The notes: generated by a model from the sequence alone, not told the origin. A stretch of DNA of 64,000 bases from Myxococcales bacterium (GCA_020633315.1 JACKDV010000009.1:62001-126000); one strand, 5' to 3'. Counted from the first letter of the stretch, positions 28,209 through 36,687 are shown. Made by a program: numbers and translations.

Positions 28209-29081
28209 TCACAATTTTCGTCGTGGGAGGGCGGGGCCCGGCCCGGTGTCGATGCAGAACACCAGCTCGTGGGGGAACGAAAGCTCGCGCACGGGGACGT
28301 CCCAGCCCTCGGTCAGCCGCGCCATCAGGGCCCGGTAGGGCTCCTCCAGGCGCCGGCCCCCGTGGGCGCTCACGGCGGGCAGCGAGACCACCAGGTGCCG
28401 GGCGGGGATCGCCGCGAGCCACTCTCCGCCGACCTGGGAGGGCGGATAGTTGCGCAGCAGCCGGTGCAGCTCCTTGAGCAGCAGCGCCACGTCGGCCCGC
28501 CCCTCGCCGGCGTCGGCCCGCGGGGGATCGAGCACGATGTCCCGCAGCTCGGCCCGCCCCGCGCCCGTGGCCCGCAGGTAGGCGTCGAGCATCGCCACGC
28601 GGGGCTCGTGGATGTCGTAGGCGAGCAGGCGGCTCGACGCGGGCAGCCCCATCCACGGCCGCGACAGCGGGCCGAGGGCACAGGCCAGGTCGAGCACGGT
28701 GCCGGGCACCCCGGTGTGCTCGAGGATCGCGGCGTAGAATTCCCTCAGGTAGGGCAGGCGCTCGCGCGTGCTCAGGTGCTGGGCCAGCGCCGCCTCGCAC
28801 AGCGCCCGCTCCTGTGCCTCGTCGCCGCGCTCCACCGCGCTCACCAGCGCCGGGCCCAGGGTGGCGTAGTCGGGGTCGCCCAGGTGATCGGCCACGATCC
28901 CATGCAGCCGTCGCCGCACCGCCTTGTCGAGGGCCTTGCGCTTGCGATGCTCGGGCCAGGCCTGCTCCGCCAGCGCGCGCACGGTGGCCTCGCTCACCGT
29001 CCGGTACTTGCGCGACGCCTTGATCGACGCCACCACGGCCTCGACCTCGGGCTGCGAGGGCCTCGCCGTCGCGTCGCTCAT
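28209..29081 (-). CDS. Putative 16S rRNA m7G1405 methyltransferase (ArmA/Rmt/FmrO family)
   Basis: The 290-residue protein resembles the aminoglycoside-resistance methyltransferases of the FmrO/ArmA/Rmt/Sgm type. The N-terminal domain has 'SIKASRKYRTVSEATVRALA' and 'RRRLHGIVADHLG', typical of the RNA-binding helical domain. The SAM-binding Rossmann part has 'VLDLACALGPLSRPWMGLP' (about residue 128), 'LLAYDIHEPRVAMLDAYL' and 'VALLLKELHRLL'. In the known family the first motif reads DLACGLNPL. The product would be m7G1405 in helix 44, which blocks gentamicin/kanamycin-type drugs. Here the Gly-Leu-Asn of that motif is Ala-Leu-Gly. A TACCCT hexamer lies 7 nt before the ATG. Homology is read by eye and the target base is inferred. 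Confidence 0.75.
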   Translation of the reverse strand: MSDATARPSQPEVEAVVASIKASRKYRTVSEATVRALAEQAWPEHRKRKALDKAVRRRLHGIVADHLGDPDYATLGPALVSAVERGDEAQERALCEAALAQHLSTRERLPYLREFYAAILEHTGVPGTVLDLACALGPLSRPWMGLPASSRLLAYDIHEPRVAMLDAYLRATGAGRAELRDIVLDPPRADAGEGRADVALLLKELHRLLRNYPPSQVGGEWLAAIPARHLVVSLPAVSAHGGRRLEEPYRALMARLTEGWDVPVRELSFPHELVFCIDTGPGPALPRRKL

Positions 29082-29088
29082 GCGCGGC

Positions 29089-29094
29089 AGGGTA
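29089..29094 (-). promoter_or_regulatory. Candidate -10 box of the methyltransferase-rsmI pair
   Basis: TACCCT on the minus strand ends 7 nt before the ATG. No Shine-Dalgarno sequence is present, which fits a leaderless mRNA. No good -35 box is seen. Confidence 0.35.
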
Positions 29095-29121
29095 GCGCGG
29101 GCCGGCGATCGCCGACCCTCA

Positions 29122-30510
29122 TCAGGCCAGGATCTCGGTCAGCGGCGTGGTGGACATCGGCGCCCCGCCGCCCACCGAGGGCGCGGCCGGGTCGAAGGCC
29201 CGCAGGCACGACAGCAGCACGTCGCTCATGTTGCCCTCCGAGGGGGTGTTGCCCGCGTTGGGATCGGCGGCGGCCACCGCCTGGTAGTGGATGCCGGGGT
29301 GCACCAGGTAGCCGCGGCCCGTGCCGCCCAGGATGATGGGCTGGCGGCGGATGCTGTGCGACCAGCCGATCGAGCAGTCGCTGCTGCCGTAGACGATGGT
29401 GGAGTCGAGCAGGTTGGTCCCGTCCACGTCGGTCGTCTCGCGCAGGATCTGGAGCATCTGGGAGAAGCGCTCCATGATGTAGACGATGCCGTCGTGGTAG
29501 TCCTCGCCGCCCTGGTGGCTGAGCACGTGGTGGGTGCTGCTGCTGCCGCTGGACGACTCGGCGAAGGTGGCCTCGCCCGCCAGCGGCAGGAACAGGCACG
29601 AGGCCACCCGGGTGATGTCGCAGGTGAAGGCGTAGGCGATGAGCTGCGTCATCAGCTCCATCGTGAGGGTGAGCTGCTCGGAGTTGACCGGCTCGCTGTT
29701 GGTGTGCGTGGGCTGGCCGGGCAGGTCACAGGTGGGCGGCACCGTGGAGATCTTCTGCTCGAGCTCCGCGAGTCCCTCGAAGTGCGCGTCGAGGCGCTGG
29801 TTGTCCAGCGTGCCCAGCCGCGGGCGCAGGCGATCGGCGTCCTCGCGCACCGCGTCGAGGATGCTCAGGCGCAGCGCGCTGTCGTCGGGCTGCGGCACGA
29901 ACTCGCCGAAGATCGACTGCCACACCTGCACCGGGTTGGCCTCGCCGTACAGCGGGGTGAGGTTGCCCGGCTGCCCCCGCACCGAGATCGTGGTGGCGGT
30001 GGTGCCGTTGTCGGCGGGCGAGAAGCCCTTGGAGCACTGCACCTGCATCGAGCGGATGGGCGTGGTCACCCGCGCCTGGATCGCGTCGGCGATCACCTGA
30101 TCGATGGTGGGGCCGCCGTAGTTCGAGGAGAAGCCCGGGCCGCCCGCCGGCTCGAAGGTGTAGCCGCTGAACGCGGTCATGCCCTCGTGGTGGGTGATCT
30201 GGTTGGCGCAGCGGTTCATGATCCCGGTGAGCACGGAGACGTACTCCTTGACCGGGGCGAAGGGAGCGAGCTGCTCGCTGAGCTCCCAGCCGGGACCGGT
30301 GACCGCGGGCTCGAAGCGGTCGTTGATGACGCCGTTGCCCCAGAAGAACGAGAGGAAGCGCAGCGGGAGCCCGTCGCCGTTGGCGTAGGCGGTCCCGTTG
30401 GCGTTCAGCATCGCCTCGAGCGGCGGCAGGGCCACCGAGACGGCGGCGCCCCCGGCCAGCCCGCGGAGCACGGTGCGACGGCTGAGCTTGAGCTTGCGAA
30501 GTGGATGCAT
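29122..30510 (-). CDS. DUF1552 protein with Tat signal
   Basis: This 462-residue exported protein begins with a twin-arginine signal ('KLSRRTVLRGLAGGAAVSVA') and then follows the DUF1552 pattern. Visible stretches are 'LRFLSFFWGNGVINDRF', 'HHEGMTAFSGYTFEP', 'GGPTIDQVIADAI', 'SSTHHVLSHQGG' and 'STIVYGSSDCSIGWSHSI'. DUF1552 proteins are frequent in planctomycetes and myxobacteria, nearly always encoded next to DUF1587/1592/1588/1595 proteins; their activity is unknown. The Tat signal implies folding in the cytoplasm, possibly with a cofactor. It follows its partner gene with a 19-nt gap, so the two form an operon. Confidence 0.9.
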   Translation of the reverse strand: MHPLRKLKLSRRTVLRGLAGGAAVSVALPPLEAMLNANGTAYANGDGLPLRFLSFFWGNGVINDRFEPAVTGPGWELSEQLAPFAPVKEYVSVLTGIMNRCANQITHHEGMTAFSGYTFEPAGGPGFSSNYGGPTIDQVIADAIQARVTTPIRSMQVQCSKGFSPADNGTTATTISVRGQPGNLTPLYGEANPVQVWQSIFGEFVPQPDDSALRLSILDAVREDADRLRPRLGTLDNQRLDAHFEGLAELEQKISTVPPTCDLPGQPTHTNSEPVNSEQLTLTMELMTQLIAYAFTCDITRVASCLFLPLAGEATFAESSSGSSSTHHVLSHQGGEDYHDGIVYIMERFSQMLQILRETTDVDGTNLLDSTIVYGSSDCSIGWSHSIRRQPIILGGTGRGYLVHPGIHYQAVAAADPNAGNTPSEGNMSDVLLSCLRAFDPAAPSVGGGAPMSTTPLTEILA

Positions 30511-30529
30511 GACGAAGGCTCCGTTCTTC

Positions 30530-32260
30530 CTACTTGGGCGCGTCCACCAGGCGGAACAGCGGGTTGACGGTGAGCTCGACCATGAGGACCTTGTAGTTGA
30601 AGTCCGAGTCGGTGAAGGCCTGCTCGAGCAGGGCGAGGCCGTCGGCTTGGTCGAGTCCCTCGTCGTGGCCGAGGGTGCTGCGGTAGAGGTTGCGGACCAC
30701 GCAGTTGGGCGTGCGCGGGTCGTTGCGCAGGATGGAGGCCAGCTCGTTGGCGCCGCCGAAGCTGCCCAGGCCGCCCACGTCGCCCGAGGAGTCGATGGGC
30801 TGGCCGTTGTCGAGCTGGCGGAACCCGCCGATGGGGCTGAAGCGCTCGAAGGCGAAGCCGAGCGGGTCCATCTGGCCGTGGCAGGTGGCGCAGCCCGGCT
30901 CCACGTTGTGCTGCGACTCCATCCACTCGCGCAGGGTCTGGCCCTCGGCCGGCGAGGGCGGCATGGCGTTGACCCCCGGCGGCGGCGGCTGGATGTCGGT
31001 GCACAAGAGCACCTCCTGCACGAACAGCCCGCGCCGCGTGGGCGAGTTGATGTTGGGGTGCGAGAACACGGTGAGGAAGGCGGGGTGGGTGAGGAAGCCG
31101 GCCCGCCCCTGATCGACCGGCAGCGGCACGAGCTGCCACGGGAACGCGGGCGGCGAGATCCCGTAGAGCTGCGCCAGGTCGTCGTTGACGAAGGTGTAGT
31201 TGGCGTCGAAGATCCCCATGAAGCTGCTCTCCTCCTCGAACACCACGTTCTGGATGAGCAGCAGGGTCTCCTGGCGCATGGCCGCGGCCAGCTCGGGAGT
31301 GAAGGTGGGGAACATCGCCGCGTCCTTGCCCTTGTTGGCCAGGTCGCGCAGGCGATAGAGCTCGTCGTAGAACTCCGAGAGCCGCTCCCGCGCCTTGGGC
31401 CGCGACAGCATCTCGAGGGCCGTCGATCGGATCTGGTCGTCGGTGCGGAGCTGGCCGCCCTCGGCCGCGTCGAGCAGCGCCGTGTCGGGGGTGTGGCCCA
31501 GCAGAAAGAACGACAGCCGCGAGGCCAGCTCGTAGTCGCCGAGCTGACGCTGGTCGCCCACCCCCGTGGGCTCGCCCACCTCCACCACGTACAGGAAGTT
31601 GGGCGACTGCAGGATCGCCGCCACCAGGTACTTGATGCCGGTGAGGAAGTCGTTGCCTCCCCACTCGTAGCCCGCGTTGGCGATGTCGAGCAGCTGGGTG
31701 CGCTCGGCGTCGGTCACCGGGCGCCGGAAGGCGAGGCGGCCGATCACGCTCACCACCTCCTCGTAGCAGCCGGGGTCCTGGCCGGCCGCCACGCAGGGCA
31801 CCTTGGCGTTGAGCTGCGCCGAGTTGCTCATCACCGCGGTGCCGATCGCCATGGCCGAGGACTCGTAGCGCTCGATGTCGGTCGGGGTCAGCGGCTCGTT
31901 GTTGGCGGTGGTGGTGTCGAAGTGGCCGAGCTGGGGCAGGGGCGGGGGAGCGGCGGCCGCGGCCGCCACGTCGCCCAGGATGATCTCCACGCTCCCCACG
32001 TACTGGCTGGGGGTCAGGCGTCGCATGCCGCCCGGGGGCGGGATCACTTCCGCGTCACCCGCCGAGTCGGTGCCCTCGGTGTCGCTGTCGTCTCCGGTGA
32101 CGTCGACCGCCTCGGTGTCACCGTCGGTGCCCGTCCCTCCCTCGGTGGGATCGCCGTCTCCCTCGCCTCCGTTGCGACAGCCCGCGGCCGAGAGCGAGAG
32201 CGCGAGCATGCACAGGGGCAGCGCCGGGGCATGGCGTGAGCACGAGGAGAGCGTCTTCAT
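30530..32260 (-). CDS. DUF1592/DUF1588/DUF1595-type c-heme lipoprotein
   Basis: A 576-residue precursor with signal peptide and lipobox-like 'SLSAAGC', then an acidic Gly/Thr/Asp linker. The domains follow the planctomycete/myxobacterial order. 'MRRLTPSQYVGSVEIILGD' is the DUF1587-like start. 'GRLAFRRPVTDAERTQLLDI' fits DUF1595. 'LASRLSFFLLGHTPDTALLDAA' fits DUF1592. 'HPNINSPTRRGLFVQEVLLC' and 'GCATCHGQMDPLGFAFE' fit DUF1588, and the C-terminal part is DUF1585-like. The CATCH sequence is a c-type haem attachment motif, so a redox role outside the inner membrane is likely, together with the DUF1552 protein encoded 19 nt downstream. The ATG starting the signal peptide was chosen. Confidence 0.9.
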   Translation of the reverse strand: MKTLSSCSRHAPALPLCMLALSLSAAGCRNGGEGDGDPTEGGTGTDGDTEAVDVTGDDSDTEGTDSAGDAEVIPPPGGMRRLTPSQYVGSVEIILGDVAAAAAAPPPLPQLGHFDTTTANNEPLTPTDIERYESSAMAIGTAVMSNSAQLNAKVPCVAAGQDPGCYEEVVSVIGRLAFRRPVTDAERTQLLDIANAGYEWGGNDFLTGIKYLVAAILQSPNFLYVVEVGEPTGVGDQRQLGDYELASRLSFFLLGHTPDTALLDAAEGGQLRTDDQIRSTALEMLSRPKARERLSEFYDELYRLRDLANKGKDAAMFPTFTPELAAAMRQETLLLIQNVVFEEESSFMGIFDANYTFVNDDLAQLYGISPPAFPWQLVPLPVDQGRAGFLTHPAFLTVFSHPNINSPTRRGLFVQEVLLCTDIQPPPPGVNAMPPSPAEGQTLREWMESQHNVEPGCATCHGQMDPLGFAFERFSPIGGFRQLDNGQPIDSSGDVGGLGSFGGANELASILRNDPRTPNCVVRNLYRSTLGHDEGLDQADGLALLEQAFTDSDFNYKVLMVELTVNPLFRLVDAPK

Positions 32261-32777
32261 CGAGGACCTGCCGAATGCAGCGTCGGCACCACGCCGACGA
32301 GGAGAGCACGAGGGCGGCTTCGAGCCGCGTCGCCCGACGACCAGCACCGAGGTGCTCGGTCGTTGACAGCCGTCATGCCTACATGGAGGCGGACGGCTCG
32401 ATCCTTCGGGCCGACGAACGTTGTTATCATGTAAGCCCAGGAAATTATCCAGGGAATTGTCGGTCGGGACCACCCCGATAGCCTCGGATACATGCACCTT
32501 CATCGACACACCGCCGTGATGTGACATCGGAAACGAGTCGTTCGATCGGCGGCGACGAACGGCCTTCGGGGTCTGGCGATCGGTCCAGATGAGAGCGGGA
32601 CCACCGATCGTTCACGCCCCGAATGCGGCGGAGAGCGCGACCATGGGCGAAGCAAAGGTGATCGTGATCTGCGAAAAGGCGATCGCGCGGTCGTCGGACG
32701 TGGCAGCATGGGAGCGCTGCCTCCCTCGGGAGGGCGGCCGGGCCGTCGTGGCCTCGCGGAAGTCAGGGAAGAGATCC
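32261..32777. other. Intergenic region between divergent operons
   Basis: No credible gene is seen in 517 nt. It contains a locally AT-rich segment (about 32418-32460) with the direct repeat CCAGGAAATT (32437-32446) and CCAGGGAATT (32449-32458). These are 12 bp apart, about one helical turn, which suits a tandem regulator site. GGGAAGAGA just before 32778 is the ribosome-binding site of the vWA gene. Confidence 0.5.
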
Positions 32778-34688
32778 ATGAGTAGCAAGAGCTTGCCCCT
32801 TCGAACCCTCGTCCGGTCCTCGCTCGGCTTGATGCTGCTGAGCCTGGGCTCCGCCTGCGGCGATGACGGGACGACCGCCACCGACGGCTCGACCGGTGAG
32901 GACACCGGGGGAGCCACGATGAACGCCACCTCCGGCCAGACCGACGATGGCTCCACCTCCGGCAACCCCACCACCGGGGCCACGGGGGACACCGGCTCCG
33001 GCACCGGAGACTCGGCCTCGTCGGGCGGCGACGAGAGCACCACCGGCTCGGTCGACCACGGTGCGCTGCTCTTCGTGGAGCTGGTGCCGGTCAACCGCGT
33101 GCTCGAGGTGGACCTCAACACCCCCACCGTGCAGCCCTACGAGGTCCGCGGTCACTACGAGGACGGAGCGCTGGTCGACCTCACCGACCAGGCCACCATC
33201 GATCACTCCAACCCGATGGTGGGCAGCCTCGCCGGCTCCGACCTGCAGATCCCGGCGTTCTCCGACACCTTCATCGGCACCACCATCCTCACGGCGATGG
33301 TGGAGGGCGAGACGGCGCAGGCCCAGCTCACCCTGGCCGCCTACGCGCAGACGGGGGCCGAGACCGACTTCTTCTTCGTGCTGCCCTACGAGGACCCGGC
33401 CGGCTCGCAGGAGAAGCCGCTGACCTTCAGCACCGACATCAAGGAGCTCGACGTGTTCATCAGCATGGACACCACGGGCTCGATGGGCGGTCCGATCAAC
33501 AACCTCATCAGCTCGCTCAACAGCACGGTGATCCCCGGCATCCAGGGCGCGATCGAGAACACCTGGTTCGGCGTGGGCGCGTGGATGGACTACCCGGTGA
33601 GCCCCTTCGGCACGCCGAACTGCTTCTCGGGCAACGGCACCGGCTACAACACCGACCAGCCCTTCATCTTGCTGCAGGCGATGACCTCGTCCTCGGTGGC
33701 GGCCCAGAACGCGGTGTCCGACCTGGCCAACGGCAGCAGCAGCCCCATCGGCTGCGGCTCCGACGGGCCCGAGTCGCACATCGAGTCGCTGTACCAGATC
33801 GCCACCGGCGACGGCCTGATGGGCCCGGGCGCCACCAACGTGCCCGCCAACCACAACGGCATCGGCGGGGTGGAGTTCCGCGACGGCGCGCTGCCGATCA
33901 TCGTGACCATCACCGACAACCAGTCGCACGACCCCGGGGTGCCGATGTGCGGCTTCGGGACCGACTACGACAACGATCCCTCCGTGCTCGCGGTGGCGGC
34001 CACCCGGGCCGAGACCCACGCCGCGCTCGAGGCCATCTGCGGCCGCGTGGTGACGGTGGCGGTGAGCAACTTCGACGCGAGCTGCGGGCCGCTGGCCGAC
34101 GGGGTCGACTTCGCCGAGGCCACCGGCTCGCTCATCCCGCCCCAGGCCTGGGACCTCGCGCCCGGCGGCCGTCCGGCGGGGTGTCCCGCCGGCCAGTGCT
34201 GCACCGGACAGAACGGCGCCGGCGTGCCGCCCAACGGCGATGGCCTGTGCCCCATGGTCTACCGCGTGGACTTCGGCGGGGCCGGCATCGACGACAGCAT
34301 GACCGACGGCGTGGTGATGCTGGCCAACTACGCGCCCTTCTCGGTGACCACCGCGGTCTCGGGCGTGGACACCGACGTCGACGGCGTGCCGCTGCCTCCG
34401 GGCTACAACACCGCCGACTTCATCAAGAGCGTGGTGCCGCTGTGGCACGGGCCGGTGCCGCTGCCCGGCGTGCCCGACCCGATCCTCACGCCCGATGCCT
34501 TCGAGAACGTGGTGCCCAACACCCCGGTCACCTTCGCGGTCGAGGCGTTCAACGACTTCATCGTGCCCACCGATCAGGCGCAGCTGTTCACGGCGACCAT
34601 CTCGGTGCTCGCCGATAGCTGCGGCGATCTCGACGAGCGCGACGTGTTCATCCTGGTGCCGCCCGAGGGCCTGCCGCCTCCGGGATAG
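32778..34688 (+). CDS. von Willebrand factor A-domain lipoprotein
   Basis: The 636-residue precursor has a lipobox ('LLSLGSAC') and a Thr/Gly/Ser/Asp linker to about residue 95. An Ig-like beta domain follows ('VEVDLNTPTVQPYEVRGHYE' split over 110-200), then a vWA domain with an intact-looking metal site 'VFISMDTTGSMGGPI'. The domain continues 'WFGVGAWMDYPVSPFG' and 'LPIIVTITDNQSHDP'. Cys-containing loops ('CPAGQCCTGQNG') lie in the second half, and the protein ends in a beta domain. It is probably a surface adhesin-like lipoprotein. The ATG has the ribosome-binding site AGGGAAGAGA. A hairpin follows the stop codon. Confidence 0.88.
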   Translation: MSSKSLPLRTLVRSSLGLMLLSLGSACGDDGTTATDGSTGEDTGGATMNATSGQTDDGSTSGNPTTGATGDTGSGTGDSASSGGDESTTGSVDHGALLFVELVPVNRVLEVDLNTPTVQPYEVRGHYEDGALVDLTDQATIDHSNPMVGSLAGSDLQIPAFSDTFIGTTILTAMVEGETAQAQLTLAAYAQTGAETDFFFVLPYEDPAGSQEKPLTFSTDIKELDVFISMDTTGSMGGPINNLISSLNSTVIPGIQGAIENTWFGVGAWMDYPVSPFGTPNCFSGNGTGYNTDQPFILLQAMTSSSVAAQNAVSDLANGSSSPIGCGSDGPESHIESLYQIATGDGLMGPGATNVPANHNGIGGVEFRDGALPIIVTITDNQSHDPGVPMCGFGTDYDNDPSVLAVAATRAETHAALEAICGRVVTVAVSNFDASCGPLADGVDFAEATGSLIPPQAWDLAPGGRPAGCPAGQCCTGQNGAGVPPNGDGLCPMVYRVDFGGAGIDDSMTDGVVMLANYAPFSVTTAVSGVDTDVDGVPLPPGYNTADFIKSVVPLWHGPVPLPGVPDPILTPDAFENVVPNTPVTFAVEAFNDFIVPTDQAQLFTATISVLADSCGDLDERDVFILVPPEGLPPPG

Positions 34689-34716
34689 GCTCCGAGCCCC
34701 GCATTCTGGGAGCCCC

Positions 34717-34753
34717 GAAGGACCCCTTCGTGCCAGTGGCCGGAGGGGTCTTC
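34717..34753 (+). terminator. Candidate terminator after the vWA lipoprotein gene
   Basis: GAAG-G-ACCCCTTC pairs with GGAGGGGTCTTC, a stem of about 12 bp with one bulged G and a loop of about 12 nt, starting 28 nt after the stop codon. There is no long U-tract. Confidence 0.5.
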
Positions 34754-34778
34754 TCATGTGACGTAGGGAGAGATCTCC

Positions 34779-34946
34779 ATGCCGAAATTCCGTCCCATTA
34801 CGGGACGAAACGAGCGATCGTTGCGCTCTGCTCATCGTCTGGCGGCGGCGTCATGCTCGCCTCGTCCATCGCCAAAGCTGCCAGAGAACCCATCCATTGC
34901 CACTAGGGGCGCTTCTTCGGGGTTCCCAGATCATGCGAATCTATAG
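34779..34946 (+). CDS. Possible small basic protein (55 residues)
   Basis: An ATG preceded by AGGGAGAGA (a good Shine-Dalgarno sequence about 6-14 nt upstream) opens a 55-codon frame. It starts 'MPKFRPITGRNERSLRSAHR' and ends '..SGFPDHANL'. The product would be basic, with no signal peptide, membrane helix or family recognised. Its DNA is less GC-rich than the surrounding genes. A 6-bp inverted repeat (CGTCCC 34791-34796 / GGGACG 34802-34807) lies inside it. It may be a chance frame in a regulatory region. Confidence 0.2.
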   Translation: MPKFRPITGRNERSLRSAHRLAAASCSPRPSPKLPENPSIATRGASSGFPDHANL

Positions 34947-35036
34947 GATGATTCTCCGTTGATGAACGTTGTCAATCACGTAACATAAAATACGAAACCT
35001 TCACTTACCGATTCTCCGGTCGATGGTTGGCCTGCC
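34947..35036 (+). promoter_or_regulatory. AT-rich upstream region of the FHA-PilZ gene with direct repeats
   Basis: TTGATG (34959-34964) and TAACAT (34981-34986) with a 16-nt spacer make a reasonable promoter about 50 nt before the ATG. Two near-identical 15-17-nt direct repeats, GATTCTCCGTTGATG (from 34950) and GATTCTCCGGTCGATGG (35010-35026), flank it and could bind a regulator. Confidence 0.35.
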
Positions 35037-36146
35037 ATGACGAAGAACGACGAGGAGTCCCGCCCGCTCCGAGTGCGAGTCATCGATGGTCCCCTGGAAG
35101 GGACCACGGTGCGAGTCCAGGGTCGACTGACCATCGGTCGCGCCTCGGGCTCCGACATCCAGCTCGTGCACGACGGCATCTCGCGACAGCACGCCCAGAT
35201 CGTGACCGACGAGCACGGACGCCACGTGCTCGTCGATCTCGACAGCAGCAACGGTACCTTCGTCGAGGGTCAGCGGATCCGCCGGCAGGTGCTCAGCCCC
35301 GGCACCATGTTCAAGATCATGCGCATCAAGCTGATCTACGAGCACGACGACGACCTGCCGATGAGCGAGGAGTCCGGGGTGTTCGCGATCCCGCGACCCG
35401 TCGACCGCCGCGTGTTCCAGCAGACCGTCGACTACGTGGCCCTCGATCTGCCGCGCCCCGTGGTGCAGGCGTCCCGCGTGGTCGAGCCCGACGCCCCGGT
35501 GCCCCGCGGCCACGGCCGCAAGTCGAGCGGGGTGGTGGTGCAGGCGCTGGGGGCCGACCGCCATCGCATCGTGGCGACGCGGGAGGACGGCTCGGTCTAC
35601 GGCGGCAGCCTCATCGACGACATCGTGGAGCTGCGGGCCCTGCGGGCGCACCGGCTCCGCGGCGACTCTCCCTCCCCGGGGCAGCTCGAGCGCCTCGAGG
35701 CGCTGCGCCAGCGCCTGGTGACCCCCGACACGGGCTTTCCCACGCGGCGCAGCTTCGAGCGCTTCTCGTGCCACTTCCCGGCCAAGCTGCGCTTCGCCTC
35801 GGGTCACGAGATCCCCATCGCCGTGCTCGACCTCGGGGTCGACGGGGCCAAGGTGAGGGTCTACCAGCACGCGCTGGGCCACGGCGAGATCGTGTGGCTC
35901 GCGATGCACCTGGTGACCCGCGGGCGGCCCCAGACGGTGGTGTTCACCGGGCGGGTGGAGTGGACCTGCGCCGATCACATCGGGCTGAGCTTCTCGGGCG
36001 CGCCGGGCTGGGAGCAGCAGGGCTACGTCCGCGCCCGCGCCGACACCCCGCGCATGACCACCGCCAAGCTCACGCCCCGCAAGCGCCCCGGCTCCGGCTC
36101 GGTCCCCATCGGACGGGTCGTGCCTCGCCCCCGGGTGACCTCTTGA
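35037..36146 (+). CDS. FHA-PilZ domain signalling protein
   Basis: The 369-residue cytosolic protein joins an N-terminal FHA domain to a C-terminal PilZ-like domain. The FHA domain is about residues 10-100, with 'TIGRASGSDI', 'ISRQHAQIV' and 'SSNGTFV', the residues that bind phosphothreonine. A linker has 'LIDDIVELRALRAHRL'. The PilZ-like part is about 235-345, with 'TRRSFERF' and 'DLGVDGAKV'. PilZ domains bind c-di-GMP through RxxxR and (D/N)xSxxG; here the Ser is Gly, so nucleotide binding is uncertain. The FHA half could link it to one of the Ser/Thr kinases. A paralogue with the same layout lies 0.6 kb downstream. Confidence 0.88.
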   Translation: MTKNDEESRPLRVRVIDGPLEGTTVRVQGRLTIGRASGSDIQLVHDGISRQHAQIVTDEHGRHVLVDLDSSNGTFVEGQRIRRQVLSPGTMFKIMRIKLIYEHDDDLPMSEESGVFAIPRPVDRRVFQQTVDYVALDLPRPVVQASRVVEPDAPVPRGHGRKSSGVVVQALGADRHRIVATREDGSVYGGSLIDDIVELRALRAHRLRGDSPSPGQLERLEALRQRLVTPDTGFPTRRSFERFSCHFPAKLRFASGHEIPIAVLDLGVDGAKVRVYQHALGHGEIVWLAMHLVTRGRPQTVVFTGRVEWTCADHIGLSFSGAPGWEQQGYVRARADTPRMTTAKLTPRKRPGSGSVPIGRVVPRPRVTS

Positions 36147-36165
36147 TCCCCCGTCCTCCTCGCCG

Positions 36166-36582
36166 ATGATCGTGCCCTCCGAGCCGGCCGTGTCGCCTCC
36201 CTCCAGCGGAGTCATGCTGCGGGGCGATGGGCGGGTGTCGGTGGGCCGACGAGGGGCGGGCGTGCTCGTCTGTCGCCTCGTGGGGCACCTGGAGCGGCAG
36301 CACCTCGAGTGGCTGCTCGCCGAGCTCGACCGTCACGTGGGCGACCAGGTCCACCTCGTGTTCGCCGACGCGAGCCGGCTGCAGTCATGCGTGCCCTCGT
36401 TCACCGACACCTTCGGGTCGTGGGCCGACGAGCACGCGGAGCTCCGCAGCCTGCACCTGCTCACCAACACCTCCGTCATCGAGGCCGAGGTGCCGGCGCT
36501 CCGCCACGCGCTCGAGGGTCGCCTGGTGCACCACATGGAGCCCGAGCGATTCCATGCCGTGCTCCTCGATCTCATCGGGTAG
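36166..36582 (+). CDS. STAS-like small protein
   Basis: A 138-residue cytosolic protein with alternating strands and helices: 'GVLVCRLVGHLERQHLEWLL', 'QVHLVFADASRLQSC', 'LRSLHLLTNTSVI' and 'LEGRLVHHMEPERFHAVLL'. The layout resembles STAS/anti-sigma-antagonist or SpoIIAA-like domains, but the conserved phosphorylatable Ser region is not clear. It sits 19 nt after one FHA-PilZ gene and 180 nt before the other, so a role in the same regulatory circuit is plausible. Start choice is uncertain; several in-frame codons exist in the first 20 residues. Confidence 0.55.
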   Translation: MIVPSEPAVSPPSSGVMLRGDGRVSVGRRGAGVLVCRLVGHLERQHLEWLLAELDRHVGDQVHLVFADASRLQSCVPSFTDTFGSWADEHAELRSLHLLTNTSVIEAEVPALRHALEGRLVHHMEPERFHAVLLDLIG

Positions 36583-36687
36583 TGCATACCCTCCCTTCGC
36601 GTCCGGGGAAGGGCCGCCGCGTCGTCGGGAATCCATGAAATGCCGCGTTGCGCGACGAATTCGGCAGACAATGCGGTGTCAGATGCT

